Positions 1-9,250 of a DNA stretch of 64,000 nt are shown here, piece by piece. Positions within the stretch are counted from its first letter, which is position 1, and each line of letters begins with the position of its first letter. A model generated the notes under the pieces. It did not search any database. It was not told where the DNA came from and saw nothing but the letters and a program-made list of their open reading frames with translations. The translations under genes were made by a program, and so were the position numbers. The DNA is from JAVJQS01 sp040218815. GTDB taxonomy: Bacteria; Bacteroidota; Bacteroidia; Flavobacteriales_E; Vicingaceae. The stretch lies in NCBI GenBank assembly GCA_040218815.1, contig JAVJQS010000005.1, positions 1 to 64,000 on the forward strand, in the 5' to 3' direction.

Positions 1-266
1 CTGTCGGTAGACAGGCCCGCACTTTTATCACGAATTGCTCTTAACCTTTCTTTACCTATCCCTGATTTCCAGTATATTTCTCTCTGTCTTGCTTCTTCTC
101 GACTTGAACACTTTTCACTATAAATCAATTTAAATGGAGCGTAAGGTTTTGTAGTTTTTTCATACCCGCTATTATGACGGATCAATCTATTCTCAAAATC
201 AGAAGTAAGTCCAACATAAATGTAGTTCCTTTTTATACTTGATATGGCGTATACTATATAATTCAT
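1..266 (-). CDS. GIY-YIG nuclease superfamily protein (3' end off the window)
   Basis: Reading from an ATG at 266 gives MNYIVYAISSIKRNYIYVGL and onward, without a stop to the window edge (88 codons). The paired YVYAI and YIYVGLT strings, then a distal Arg-rich helix (SREEARQREIYWK), match the single-domain UPF0213/UvrC N-terminal type GIY-YIG proteins of about 80-100 residues. Known members are small stand-alone endonuclease-fold proteins, mostly of undefined role. The gene starts five bases beyond the tRNA-Leu terminator and is on the same strand as the tRNAs. Only its last few codons should be missing. I infer the fold from motif spacing; activity is not shown. Confidence 0.75.
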   Translation of the reverse strand, partial: MNYIVYAISSIKRNYIYVGLTSDFENRLIRHNSGYEKTTKPYAPFKLIYSEKCSSREEARQREIYWKSGIGKERLRAIRDKSAGLSTD

Positions 267-270
267 AACA

Positions 271-298
271 AAAAAGCCCTGCAATATCAGCAGGGCTT
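271..298 (-). terminator. Terminator after tRNA-Leu
   Basis: On the minus strand AGCCCTGC, a 7-nt loop and GCAGGGCT form an 8-bp stem followed by TTTTTTG. It begins 2 nt after the tRNA-Leu 3' end and separates the tRNA from the GIY-YIG gene. Confidence 0.8.
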
Positions 299-299
299 G

Positions 300-384
300 T
301 ACTCGAGGCGGGACTTGAACCCGCACGATCGCAATGATCACAGGATTTTAAGTCCTGCGTGTCTACCAATTCCACCACTCGAGC
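300..384 (-). tRNA. tRNA-Leu (anticodon TAA)
   Basis: The 85-nt minus-strand sequence folds as a class II tRNA. It has acceptor GCTCGAG paired with CTCGAGT (one G-U), a D-loop with GGTAGAC, anticodon stem CAGGA/TCCTG around loop CTTAAAA (anticodon TAA), a long variable arm, and the T-loop GGTTCAAGTCC. Discriminator is A at 300; CCA is not encoded. It lies 49 nt downstream of tRNA-Gly on the same strand. Confidence 0.95.
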
Positions 385-399
385 TAGTGATGTGTAAAA

Positions 400-432
400 T
401 AAAAAATTCCTCAACTCACGAAGAGGAATTTT
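400..432 (-). terminator. Terminator-like hairpin between the two tRNAs
   Basis: Minus-strand AAAATTCCTC and GAGGAATTTT form a 10-bp stem with a 10-nt loop, followed by a T-rich run. It begins 2 nt after the tRNA-Gly 3' end, so the two tRNAs may be terminated separately or the hairpin may act as a processing site. Confidence 0.7.
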
Positions 433-433
433 G

Positions 434-506
<73 letters not shown>

Positions 507-540
507 TTATTTCTTTAGAACTTCCCCTTTTAAGGGGCAA

Positions 541-548
541 CAAAAGTA
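541..548 (-). promoter_or_regulatory. Putative -7 box for the tRNA-Gly/tRNA-Leu unit
   Basis: The minus strand reads TACTTTTG, a match to the Bacteroidota -7 consensus TAnnTTTG, 35 nt upstream of the tRNA-Gly 5' end. No TTG box is seen at the expected upstream distance. Confidence 0.45.
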
Positions 549-706
549 ATATTTTTATTTTTCTAGCTGCCTATTTTTAATTCTTTTTTCAAAAATTAAG
601 CTAATGAGTAATTAGCATTAGGTATTAATCAAGAAATTATTGCTTTATCGAGTTTTTTAATAGCAGCTTTAAATCCATTTATTTCAATTAGGATTTCATT
701 GGGAGA

Positions 707-1951
707 TTAGTTGGCACGAATAGCCTCCACAGGATCTAATCTACTCGCTCGTAACGAAGGAATAATGCCTGAAATAATGCCGATAATCGCTGACAAGCCC
801 AATCCAAGGATGATGTTATTTAAACCGAGCGTAACTTCAAAGTCGAGACCATAAGTTAAAAAAAGCGTGCCTAAAAAGATGAGCAATAAGCCTACCGCGC
901 CACCAATAAGACATAAAAAAATTGATTCAAATAAAAATTGAAATAAGATAAAATAACTTTTTGCTCCTAATGACTTCTGAATCCCAATTAAACTGGTGCG
1001 CTCTTTTACAGAGACAAACATAATATTGGCAATACTAAAACCCCCAACAATTATGGAGAAGATGCCAATGATAAATCCTGCTAAGTTTATGACTGAGAAG
1101 ATGCCATCAAAGCCCTTAGAAAGCATGCTTAATTCATTAAGCGCGAAGTTATCTTTGGCTTTTGGTTTTAGCTTTCTTAAGGATCGCATGATTCCAGTAA
1201 GTTCATCTGTTAAGGCTAAATTTGAGACTCCTTCTTTAGCTTTCACCATTATTATAGCACCTGAATTTCTTCCTCTTATTTGAAAAAAATTACGAGCAAA
1301 TTGAAGTGGCATAAAAACATTTTCATCATTGGATTTTCCCATCATACTTTCACCTTCCTTTTCAAGAACACCGATTACTTCAAGTTTTCTTCCATTAAAC
1401 TTAAAGCGCTTGCCTATCGGATCTTTTCCTGAAAATAAATTATTGGCCACAGTTGCACCTAAAATAGCAACAGGTCTGCCCGTTCTATTTTCTAGTTCAG
1501 TGAGGTAACGGCCTTGTTGAATTTTTAAGTCCCAAATTCGATTATACTCTTGTGTTACTCCCATTCCACTGATATTTTCGATGGAATTATTTAAATATTT
1601 TACAGTTCCATTTCCTGAAATTAGCATGGCAACAGCATCTGCATTCTGAGAGCGCTTTTTTACCATTTTAAATTCTTCAATTTTTGGGTCCGGACGACGA
1701 ATGTATTCCCACCAAGGTTGATTCGAGTCAAAGTCCCACGGCATTTTTTGGATATAGATAACGTTGTCTCCTAAGCTTTGAATGGAGCTACGTACATTGT
1801 TCTCTAAAGAGTCTACCATGGTAAAAACAGAAACCATTGCAAAAATTCCAATTGTAATTCCGAGTAATGAAAGGATAGTACGCAGCTTATTGACAATCAG
1901 TGAATCAATAGCAAAAAGAAAGCTTTCTTTTATGAGTCTAAGGTAAAGCAT
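707..1951 (-). CDS. ABC transporter permease, MacB/FtsX type
   Basis: This is a four-helix MacB-type permease. An N-terminal helix (RTILSLLGITIGIFAMVSVFT) is followed by a periplasmic MacB_PCD domain (roughly residues 45-250). A FtsX-like C-terminal half has three membrane segments (around 285-310, 335-365, 375-400) and ends in the family signature SLRASRLDPVEAIRAN. Such permeases pair with an ATPase of the LolD/MacB group to move lipoproteins, peptides or antibiotics; no ATPase gene adjoins here. I chose the ATG at 1951, because extension to 1981 uses GTG and adds an atypical leader. The substrate cannot be told from sequence. Confidence 0.88.
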   Translation of the reverse strand: MLYLRLIKESFLFAIDSLIVNKLRTILSLLGITIGIFAMVSVFTMVDSLENNVRSSIQSLGDNVIYIQKMPWDFDSNQPWWEYIRRPDPKIEEFKMVKKRSQNADAVAMLISGNGTVKYLNNSIENISGMGVTQEYNRIWDLKIQQGRYLTELENRTGRPVAILGATVANNLFSGKDPIGKRFKFNGRKLEVIGVLEKEGESMMGKSNDENVFMPLQFARNFFQIRGRNSGAIIMVKAKEGVSNLALTDELTGIMRSLRKLKPKAKDNFALNELSMLSKGFDGIFSVINLAGFIIGIFSIIVGGFSIANIMFVSVKERTSLIGIQKSLGAKSYFILFQFLFESIFLCLIGGAVGLLLIFLGTLFLTYGLDFEVTLGLNNIILGLGLSAIIGIISGIIPSLRASRLDPVEAIRAN

Positions 1952-2172
1952 TTTATATTTTTGTAATTCAAAATTAACCACTGCTGTTCGATTTGTGCTT
2001 ACCGTTCATCATATGCATGCAGATCTATTTACAATATTCCTGAAGTCAAAGGAATAGCAACTTCTAAAACAATGCTTCGTCTTTGCTTTAAAACCTAAAA
2101 GCAGAACTTAATAGCACCCTTTCATATTCCAGCTTTATTTGCTAATCTTGTATCCTTAATCAGCACTCTTTC

Positions 2173-3705
2173 ATGGCTTTATCTAGAAAAATTAAAAATG
2201 CCTTAATATCAGTATTTTACAAAGATGGTTTGGCGGAAATAGCTCAGGAATTACACCACCAAAACGTTTCTATTTATTCAACTGGTGGGACACAAAAATT
2301 TTTGGAAGAATTAGACATTCCTGTTCACGCTGTTGAGGATTTAACATCCTATCCTTCAATTTTGGGAGGTCGCGTTAAAACACTTCATCCGAAAATTTTT
2401 GGCGGAATTTTAACACGTCGTGATAATGATTCAGATAAGAATCAAATCCAAGAATTCGAGATACCTGAATTTGATTTAGTTGTTGTTGACCTTTATCCCT
2501 TTGAAGAAACCCTTGCCGGAGGCGGAACTGAAGAAGAAATAATAGAGAAAATTGACATAGGCGGTATTTCTTTAATTCGTGCAGCTGCAAAAAATTTTAA
2601 GGACGTGTTAACCGTATCATCTCGTGAGCAATACCCTGAAATACTAAAACTCTTACGAAATAAAAAAGGAGAAACAACTTTTGAACAACGAAAGCAATTT
2701 GCCTTAAAATCATTTGACATATCTTCCCATTATGATTCAAAAATATTCGACTACTTTAATGCAGGTGATGAGTCTAACTCACTTAAGCTAAGTGAACGCG
2801 AATCAAAGCAATTGCGTTACGGTGAAAACCCGCATCAAAACGCTTCATTTTTTGGAAACTTGGATGAAATGTTCACCAAGTTGAATGGTAAAGACCTTTC
2901 ATATAATAATTTATTAGATGTTGATGCAGCTGTTAACTTGATTGCAGAATTTGATAAGGACGAGCCCACATTTGCAATTTTAAAACACAATAATGCATGT
3001 GGTATTGCTACACGAAAAACTATGGCGCAAGCCTATGATGATGCCTTATCTGGTGACCCCATTTCGGCATTTGGAGGGGTATTAATTTGCAATGCAATAT
3101 TAGATCAGGCTACTGCAGAAAAAATTAATACGCTCTTTTGTGAAGTAGTTATAGCACCCAGCTATGAAGATGGTGCAGTAGAAATTTTGAAACAAAAGAA
3201 AAATCGAATCGTACTAGAACAGCACAATATTGAAATGCCCAAGAAATTGGTAAGATCTGCATTGAATGGTTATTTAGTTCAAAATAAAGACATAGCTACT
3301 GAATCAAAAGCCGATTTTGAGGTGGTAACAAAAGCACATCCAAGTGAAAAGGAGCAGGATGACCTTGTTTTTGCATCAAAATTGGTAAAAAACACAAAGT
3401 CAAATGCAATAGTTTTAGCAAAAGATGGCCAACTACTAGCAAGTGGAACGGGGCAAACATCCCGTGTTGATGCATTGCAGCAGGCTATTCAAAAGGCTAA
3501 ACATTTTGGTTTTGATTTAAACGGTGCAGTTATGGCCTCTGACGCTTTTTTCCCTTTCCCAGATTGTGTGGAAATAGCTGATAAAGCTGGGATTAATGCT
3601 GTGGTGCAGCCCGGAGGGTCAATTAAAGATAGCCTTTCAATTGATTATTGCAACAAGCAAGATATGAAAATGGTATTTACAGGAGTACGTCACTTCAAAC
3701 ATTGA
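2173..3705 (+). CDS. purH: Bifunctional AICAR formyltransferase / IMP cyclohydrolase
   Basis: PurH performs the last two steps of de novo purine synthesis: formylation of AICAR and ring closure to IMP. The 510-residue length is normal. The N-terminal MGS-like cyclohydrolase domain (about 1-195) shows STGGTQ, GGRVKTLHPKI and DLYPFEETL. The C-terminal transformylase domain contains LRYGENPHQ, LDVDAA, the catalytic KHNNACG and the terminal VVQPGGSIKD followed by MVFTGVRHFKH. It ends 9 bp before mreB, so it probably heads a purH-mre transcript. Cytosolic. Confidence 0.97.
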   Translation: MALSRKIKNALISVFYKDGLAEIAQELHHQNVSIYSTGGTQKFLEELDIPVHAVEDLTSYPSILGGRVKTLHPKIFGGILTRRDNDSDKNQIQEFEIPEFDLVVVDLYPFEETLAGGGTEEEIIEKIDIGGISLIRAAAKNFKDVLTVSSREQYPEILKLLRNKKGETTFEQRKQFALKSFDISSHYDSKIFDYFNAGDESNSLKLSERESKQLRYGENPHQNASFFGNLDEMFTKLNGKDLSYNNLLDVDAAVNLIAEFDKDEPTFAILKHNNACGIATRKTMAQAYDDALSGDPISAFGGVLICNAILDQATAEKINTLFCEVVIAPSYEDGAVEILKQKKNRIVLEQHNIEMPKKLVRSALNGYLVQNKDIATESKADFEVVTKAHPSEKEQDDLVFASKLVKNTKSNAIVLAKDGQLLASGTGQTSRVDALQQAIQKAKHFGFDLNGAVMASDAFFPFPDCVEIADKAGINAVVQPGGSIKDSLSIDYCNKQDMKMVFTGVRHFKH

Positions 3706-3714
3706 TTTTTAAAA

Positions 3715-4737
3715 ATGGGTTTATTTGATTTTTTCACACAAGAGATTGCCATCGATTTAGGTACAGCCAATACATTGATAATTCACAATGATAAAGTAGT
3801 TGTTGATGAACCGTCAATAGTTGCTATAGATCGCGCCACCAACAAAGTTATTGCGGTTGGTAAAAAAGCCATGCAAATGCATGGAAAAACACACGAGAAC
3901 ATAAAAACTGTAAGACCACTAAAAGATGGTGTGATTGCTGATTTTCAGGCTGCTGAGTTTATGATTCGTGGTATGATTAAGATGATTAATCAAAAAAAGC
4001 GCTATTTTACCCCATCTTTAAAAATGGTGATATGTATTCCTTCAGGAATTACTGAAGTAGAAAAAAGAGCTGTTAAAGATTCCGCAGAACATGCCGGTGG
4101 CAAGGAAGTATATCTCATTCACGAACCAATGGCTGCAGCTATTGGAATAGGTATTGATGTACTAGAGCCTATGGGTAATATGATTATTGATATCGGAGGT
4201 GGAACTTCTGAAATTGCTGTAATTGCGCTTGGGGGTATAGTATGTGATAAATCTATACGCGTGGCTGGAGATGATTTTACAAATGATATTGTAGATTACA
4301 TGAGACGCCAGCACAATTTATTAATTGGAGAGCGCTCAGCTGAAAAAATCAAAATTGAAGTTGGTTCTGCCTTGCCAGAATTGGACGATGCACCAGAAGA
4401 CTATGCAATTCAAGGAAGAGATTTAATGACTGGTACACCAAAAGAAATTAAAGTTTCATATACAGAGATTGCCCATGCTTTAGATAAGTCGATAACTAAA
4501 ATAGAAGCGGCAATCTTAAATGCCTTGGAGATGACTCCTCCTGAATTATCAGCTGATATTTACCGAACAGGATTATATTTAGCTGGTGGAGGCTCCTTAT
4601 TGAGAGGTTTAGATAAACGGATTTCTCAAAAAACAAAGTTGCCGGTACATGTGGCAGAAGATCCTTTGAGAGCAGTTGCAAGAGGTACTGGCATTGCGTT
4701 GAAGAATTCAGCTAAACTGCCGTTTTTAATTAGATAA
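3715..4737 (+). CDS. mreB: Rod shape-determining protein MreB
   Basis: MreB is the bacterial actin that directs lateral wall synthesis with MreC, MreD, RodA and PBP2. Actin-fold motifs are clear: phosphate-1 DLGTANT (about 13-19), connect-1 near EPMAAAIGIG (about 137-146), phosphate-2 DIGGGTSEIAV (about 159-169) and the adenosine motif LAGGGSLLRG (about 290-299). At 340 residues it has normal length. The start lies 9 bp after the purH stop. mreC follows 18 bp later, then mreD, mrdA and rodA with overlapping ends, so this is a complete elongasome operon. Confidence 0.97.
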   Translation: MGLFDFFTQEIAIDLGTANTLIIHNDKVVVDEPSIVAIDRATNKVIAVGKKAMQMHGKTHENIKTVRPLKDGVIADFQAAEFMIRGMIKMINQKKRYFTPSLKMVICIPSGITEVEKRAVKDSAEHAGGKEVYLIHEPMAAAIGIGIDVLEPMGNMIIDIGGGTSEIAVIALGGIVCDKSIRVAGDDFTNDIVDYMRRQHNLLIGERSAEKIKIEVGSALPELDDAPEDYAIQGRDLMTGTPKEIKVSYTEIAHALDKSITKIEAAILNALEMTPPELSADIYRTGLYLAGGGSLLRGLDKRISQKTKLPVHVAEDPLRAVARGTGIALKNSAKLPFLIR

Positions 4738-4755
4738 ATATCCTAGAATGACTTA

Positions 4756-5592
4756 ATGCGGAACTTAATAGCATTTATTTCTAAGTATTCGTTTTTTTTC
4801 CTCTTCTTAATTCTTGAGGTTTTCGCCTTTTATTTACTTTTTAGAAACAACAATTTTCAGCGAACGGTCTTCTTAAATTCCACAAATAAAGTCAGTGGAA
4901 ATATTTATGAAAGTTATTCAGAGTGGACGGACTACCTGGACCTCAGTGTTGTAAATCAGCAGCTTGCTAAAGAGAATAGTCGATTAAGAGAGAACCAAAT
5001 TAAGGCGTATCAGCGGCTTTTTGGAGAAAATATAATGGTAAACGATACCATATATAAGCGCAAGTATTTTTATACTAAGGCGAAGGTTATTAATAACTCA
5101 ATCAATAAACAAAACAATTACATTACCTTGGATATTGGGGCCTCAAATGGAGTAAAAAAAGGTATGGGAGTTATTGGTCCTTCAGGTGTGGTTGGAGTAG
5201 TAAAAGATGTTTCAACACATTTTTCTTCAGTTCTTTCAGTCTTACATCGATCTGCAAAAATTAGTGCTAGACTAAAAAACACCAATTACTTCGGGTCAAT
5301 GCAATGGAATGGTGAAAATTATCAGGTGGGTATGTTGTTGGATATCCCAAACCATGTTGATATTTCAAAAGGCGACACCATTGAAACTAGTGGCTATTCT
5401 GCTACTTTCCCAGAAGGCATCGTGTTGGGGACTATTTTAGGATTTGAAAAGCCAGATGGGGAAAACTTTTATGATATTTCTATCAAATTTATAAATGATT
5501 TCAAGCACCTGACGCATGTTTACGTCGTAAAGAATAATTATCAGTTGGAACAACAATCATTAGAAGAAAAATCGGAAGAACAAAATGATTAG
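4756..5592 (+). CDS. mreC: Rod shape-determining protein MreC
   Basis: This is a 278-residue bitopic protein. One N-terminal membrane segment (about 9-29, FFFLFLILEVFAFYLLF) is followed by a short coiled coil (NQQLAKENSRLREN) and the two-barrel periplasmic MreC domain, with the typical NNYITLDIGASNGVKKGMGV and later GDTIETSG and FPEGIVLGTI strings. MreC links MreB to PBP2 in the periplasm. Its last 8 bp overlap mreD, which supports translational coupling. It has no unusual truncation. Confidence 0.95.
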   Translation: MRNLIAFISKYSFFFLFLILEVFAFYLLFRNNNFQRTVFLNSTNKVSGNIYESYSEWTDYLDLSVVNQQLAKENSRLRENQIKAYQRLFGENIMVNDTIYKRKYFYTKAKVINNSINKQNNYITLDIGASNGVKKGMGVIGPSGVVGVVKDVSTHFSSVLSVLHRSAKISARLKNTNYFGSMQWNGENYQVGMLLDIPNHVDISKGDTIETSGYSATFPEGIVLGTILGFEKPDGENFYDISIKFINDFKHLTHVYVVKNNYQLEQQSLEEKSEEQND

Positions 5593-6103
5593 GCAATTCA
5601 TAGGATATCCACTTCAGTTTATTTTGCTTGTTATTGTACAGGTACTAGTGCTGAATAATATTCAGTTTTCAGGCTATGTTAATCCTTTTCTATACATTTT
5701 ATTTGTTCTTTGGTTGCCAATTGAAACTCCAAAGTGGCTTGTATTACTCTTATCAATGGCTTTAGGTTTAGCTGTGGATGTATTTTCAGATACTTTAGGT
5801 ATGCATATGTCAGCGAGTATTTTTCTTGGGTTTTGCCGTCCTTATATTCTAAATGTACTGGCTCCGCGTGATGGTTATGAATTAAATCAAAAACCCTCTA
5901 TCCAAGATCTAGGGTTCAGCTGGTTTGTAACCTACTCATCAATGTGTGTGTTGGTACACCATGTTTTCTTGTTTTTTGTTGAAGTTTTTAGATTTTCTGA
6001 GCCTTTTAGTACTTTAGGAAGGAGTATAGCAAGCACCGTCTTCACATTAATCTTAATTTTAATTACCCAGTTTTTTTATTACAATGCGGAGGGTAGAAAA
6101 TGA
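5585..6103 (+). CDS. mreD: Rod shape-determining protein MreD
   Basis: MreD is a small (172-residue) integral membrane protein of the elongasome, with five to six predicted hydrophobic segments and little conserved sequence. The family hallmark seen here is the short AVDVFSDTLGMHMSAS region in the middle, like the D-x-x-S/G-x-x-G-H/M motif of other MreD proteins. It is placed between mreC (8-bp overlap) and mrdA (ATGA overlap at its stop), so the identity rests on context as much as sequence. Confidence 0.9.
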   Translation: MIRQFIGYPLQFILLVIVQVLVLNNIQFSGYVNPFLYILFVLWLPIETPKWLVLLLSMALGLAVDVFSDTLGMHMSASIFLGFCRPYILNVLAPRDGYELNQKPSIQDLGFSWFVTYSSMCVLVHHVFLFFVEVFRFSEPFSTLGRSIASTVFTLILILITQFFYYNAEGRK

Positions 6104-7944
6104 GAAACCTTGAGTCGCGAAGATTTATAATTGCTTTAATTTTTGTAGGGGTAGGAGTCATATTCTTAATCCGACTTTTTTATGTCCAAGTTCTAGATGA
6201 TCATTATAAACTAGATGCAAATAATAATGTGCTGCGAACCATTGTAAAATATCCTTCTCGAGGATTAATTTATGATCGGAATGGGGAGTTATTGGTTTTT
6301 AATGAAGCAGCCTATGACCTAATGTTTATACCTAAACAGCTTCCTGAGAAATTTGATACAACAGGGTTTTGCCAATTATTGGAAATATCAGAAGAGCATT
6401 TTATTCAAAAAGTAATTAAGGCAAAGGCTTTTTCATATTACAAAGCATCAGTTTTTGAAAAGGAAATTTCTGCACTTTCCTATGCTAAAATACAAGAACA
6501 ACTTTTCAATTATCCGGGGTTTTACGTGCAAACTAGGACCTTACGCACCTATCCAAAGAAAACTGCTGCCCATGTATTAGGGTATGTGGGGGAGGTAAAT
6601 CCTTCAACTATTGAAAAAAACGACTATTACAGTTCTGGTGACTACATTGGGATAAGTGGAATTGAAAAAGAGTACGAAGAATCTCTAAGAGGTAAAAGAG
6701 GAGTTGAGATACAAATGGTTGATGTTTTTAACCGTTCTAAAGGGAAATTTATGGATGGAGCCTATGATTCGACTGCAGTTTCTGGGAGTAATTTACAATT
6801 AACTATTGATGCAAAATTGCAACAGTACGGTGAGGAGTTAATGCAAAACAAAAAGGGAAGTATAGTCGCTATAGATCCAAGTACTGGAGAAATTTTAGCA
6901 TTGGTAACTATGCCAACATATGATCCAAATTTGTTGGTAGGTAGGGCACGATCTAAAAACTACCAAGCGTTAAGCTTAGATACACTCAACCCACTATTCA
7001 ATAGGGCATTAATGGCTAAATACCCTCCTGGCTCTACTTTTAAGAGCATCAATGCACTAATTGGACTGCAAGAAGAAGTGTTGACTCCAAATACTCTTTA
7101 CAGTTGCAACCACGGTTATCGATCAGGTAACTTTAGGATGGGCTGTCATGGGCATCGCTCGCCAGTAAACTTGGAATTTTCCATTCAAACCTCTTGCAAT
7201 TCTTATTACAGTAATGTCTTTAGAAGTATTATCGATAATTACCCCACAGCAGAAGAGGGATATGCTGTTTGGCGAGACTATGTTACTAATTTTGGTTTGG
7301 GAGAGAAAACAAATATCGATTTACCCAATGAGCTTACAGGCTTTGTGCCTAAGCCTGAATATTATGATCGTTACTACCGCAAAGGAAGTTGGAGTTCATT
7401 AACAATTGTCTCGTTGGCAATTGGGCAAGGGGAATTAGGTTTTACTCCCATGCAAATGGCTAATATGGTATCCGCAATAGCCAATAGAGGGTACTATATT
7501 ACTCCTCACATTGCAAAACAAGTCAACAATCAGCCAATTACTCAAATTGACACTGGCATAATAAAAAATGAAACTGGAATAGCAAAAGAGCATTTTGATA
7601 AGGTAGTTGATGCAATGTATCTGGTGGTGCAGCAAGGCACTGGAACTTCAGCTAGAATTGATTCTATCGAAGTCTGCGGTAAAACTGGAACGGTTCAAAA
7701 CCCGCATGGAGATGACCATTCAACCTTTATTGCATTTGCTCCTAAGGATGATCCGAAAATCGCCATCTCTGTTTATGTTGAAAACGGCTATTGGGGTTCA
7801 AGATGGGCTGCACCAATTGCGGGTTTAATGATAGAAAAATACTTGAGTGACACCATTACTCGCCCATATATTGAAAAGAGAATGCTAGAAGGTGATTTAA
7901 TTCATATTAAAAAACAAATCTCACAAGCCAATGCGACAGAGTAG
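6100..7944 (+). CDS. mrdA: Penicillin-binding protein 2 (elongation transpeptidase)
   Basis: This class B PBP crosslinks peptidoglycan during cell elongation in partnership with RodA. It has an N-terminal membrane anchor (about 9-30) and a pedestal/dimerisation domain beginning PSRGLIYDRNGELL. The transpeptidase domain has catalytic STFK (Ser about 313), SCN (about 366) and KTGT (about 528). Length 614 is normal. It starts inside the mreD stop (ATGA) and overlaps rodA by 14 bp. All active-site motifs are intact. Confidence 0.96.
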   Translation: MRNLESRRFIIALIFVGVGVIFLIRLFYVQVLDDHYKLDANNNVLRTIVKYPSRGLIYDRNGELLVFNEAAYDLMFIPKQLPEKFDTTGFCQLLEISEEHFIQKVIKAKAFSYYKASVFEKEISALSYAKIQEQLFNYPGFYVQTRTLRTYPKKTAAHVLGYVGEVNPSTIEKNDYYSSGDYIGISGIEKEYEESLRGKRGVEIQMVDVFNRSKGKFMDGAYDSTAVSGSNLQLTIDAKLQQYGEELMQNKKGSIVAIDPSTGEILALVTMPTYDPNLLVGRARSKNYQALSLDTLNPLFNRALMAKYPPGSTFKSINALIGLQEEVLTPNTLYSCNHGYRSGNFRMGCHGHRSPVNLEFSIQTSCNSYYSNVFRSIIDNYPTAEEGYAVWRDYVTNFGLGEKTNIDLPNELTGFVPKPEYYDRYYRKGSWSSLTIVSLAIGQGELGFTPMQMANMVSAIANRGYYITPHIAKQVNNQPITQIDTGIIKNETGIAKEHFDKVVDAMYLVVQQGTGTSARIDSIEVCGKTGTVQNPHGDDHSTFIAFAPKDDPKIAISVYVENGYWGSRWAAPIAGLMIEKYLSDTITRPYIEKRMLEGDLIHIKKQISQANATE

Positions 7945-9232
7945 AAGTTGGATTGACCATGTAGATTGGTTGCTGATTGGACTGTTTGCCATTCTTGTAT
8001 TTGCAGGATGGTTGAACATTTACGCGGCAGTGTATAACGAGGATTTTCAAAGTATTTTTGATACTTCACAACGCTATGGTAAACAGTTGCTATGGATAGG
8101 CACAGCTGCAGTTTTAGCTATTGTGATTCTCTTAATTGACGAACGCTTTTTCTCCACTTTTGGCTACATTATTTATGGAATTGTTCTCCTACTGCTGCTT
8201 TTAGTGATAGTTATTGGTGCCGAAACTAAAGGTGCCACCTCGTGGTTTGCAATCGGCGGATTTAAAATTCAACCATCAGAATTTTCAAAGTTTGCGACCA
8301 ATTTAGCCTTGGCAAAATACCTCAGCACACTTAACATAAAAATGAAGCAGCTGAAAACGAAAGCTATAGCAATTTTAATTATTGTTCTTCCAGCTGTACT
8401 AATTTTACTTCAAAACGATACAGGTTCCGCACTTGTATACGGGGCATTTATTTTGGTGCTTTATCGTGAAGGATTATCAGGCAGTATCTTGTTAGTTGGA
8501 GTATTTGCAGCATTTCTTTTTATAATGACCTTGTTCTTTCAAGCCGATAGTTATCAATTGCCCTTCAATATTTCAATAGATGGATCAACATTTTTAGCCA
8601 TCTTGATTTTTGCAGTGCTAACATTAATCTATTATTCCAATAGAAAGAAAAAACAAATAATTATTTTTCTTTCTATCATTTTTATTGCATCAGTAGGCTT
8701 AATAAAAAGTGTCGATTACGTTTTCACAAATGTTTTAGAGCCACATCAATCAAAGCGAATAAATGTTTTATTGGGCTTAGAGTCCGATCCAAAAGGAGCT
8801 GGATATAATGTTAACCAGTCACTGATTGCAATTGGTTCAGGGGGCTTTTCAGGTAAAGGATATTTGCAAGGAACTCAAACAAAATATGATTTTGTGCCAG
8901 AGCAGAGCACTGATTTTATTTTTTGCACCATAGGCGAAGAGTGGGGTTTTTTGGGGAGCTTTTTTGTAATTGCAGTTTTCATGGCTTTGTTACTCCGTAT
9001 TCTTTTCCTGTGCGCGCGACAACGCTCTAATTTTGCTCGAATTTATGGTTATGGAGTAGCATCAATCCTCTTCTTTCATTTTGCCATAAATATTGGGATG
9101 ACCATAGGTCTGGCGCCTGTTATTGGGATACCATTGCCTTTCTTCAGTTATGGTGGGTCTTCACTCTGGGCATTTACCATATTGCTTTTCGTTTTTATAA
9201 AAATGGATGCAGACAGATTGGAAGTGCTCTAG
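7931..9232 (+). CDS. rodA: Rod shape-determining glycosyltransferase RodA
   Basis: RodA is a SEDS-family polymerase that extends glycan strands from lipid II with PBP2. The 433-residue protein has about ten membrane segments. SEDS signatures are present: KGATSWFAIG with QPSEFSKF in the N-terminal half, and GKGYLQGTQTKYDFVPEQST, TDFIFCTIGEEWG, then GIPLPFFSYGGSSLW near the end. It closes the mre operon, overlapping mrdA by 14 bp, and converges with the acyltransferase gene 18 bp downstream. Confidence 0.96.
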   Translation: MRQSRSWIDHVDWLLIGLFAILVFAGWLNIYAAVYNEDFQSIFDTSQRYGKQLLWIGTAAVLAIVILLIDERFFSTFGYIIYGIVLLLLLLVIVIGAETKGATSWFAIGGFKIQPSEFSKFATNLALAKYLSTLNIKMKQLKTKAIAILIIVLPAVLILLQNDTGSALVYGAFILVLYREGLSGSILLVGVFAAFLFIMTLFFQADSYQLPFNISIDGSTFLAILIFAVLTLIYYSNRKKKQIIIFLSIIFIASVGLIKSVDYVFTNVLEPHQSKRINVLLGLESDPKGAGYNVNQSLIAIGSGGFSGKGYLQGTQTKYDFVPEQSTDFIFCTIGEEWGFLGSFFVIAVFMALLLRILFLCARQRSNFARIYGYGVASILFFHFAINIGMTIGLAPVIGIPLPFFSYGGSSLWAFTILLFVFIKMDADRLEVL

Positions 9233-9250
9233 ACTAGAATGACTTCTAGA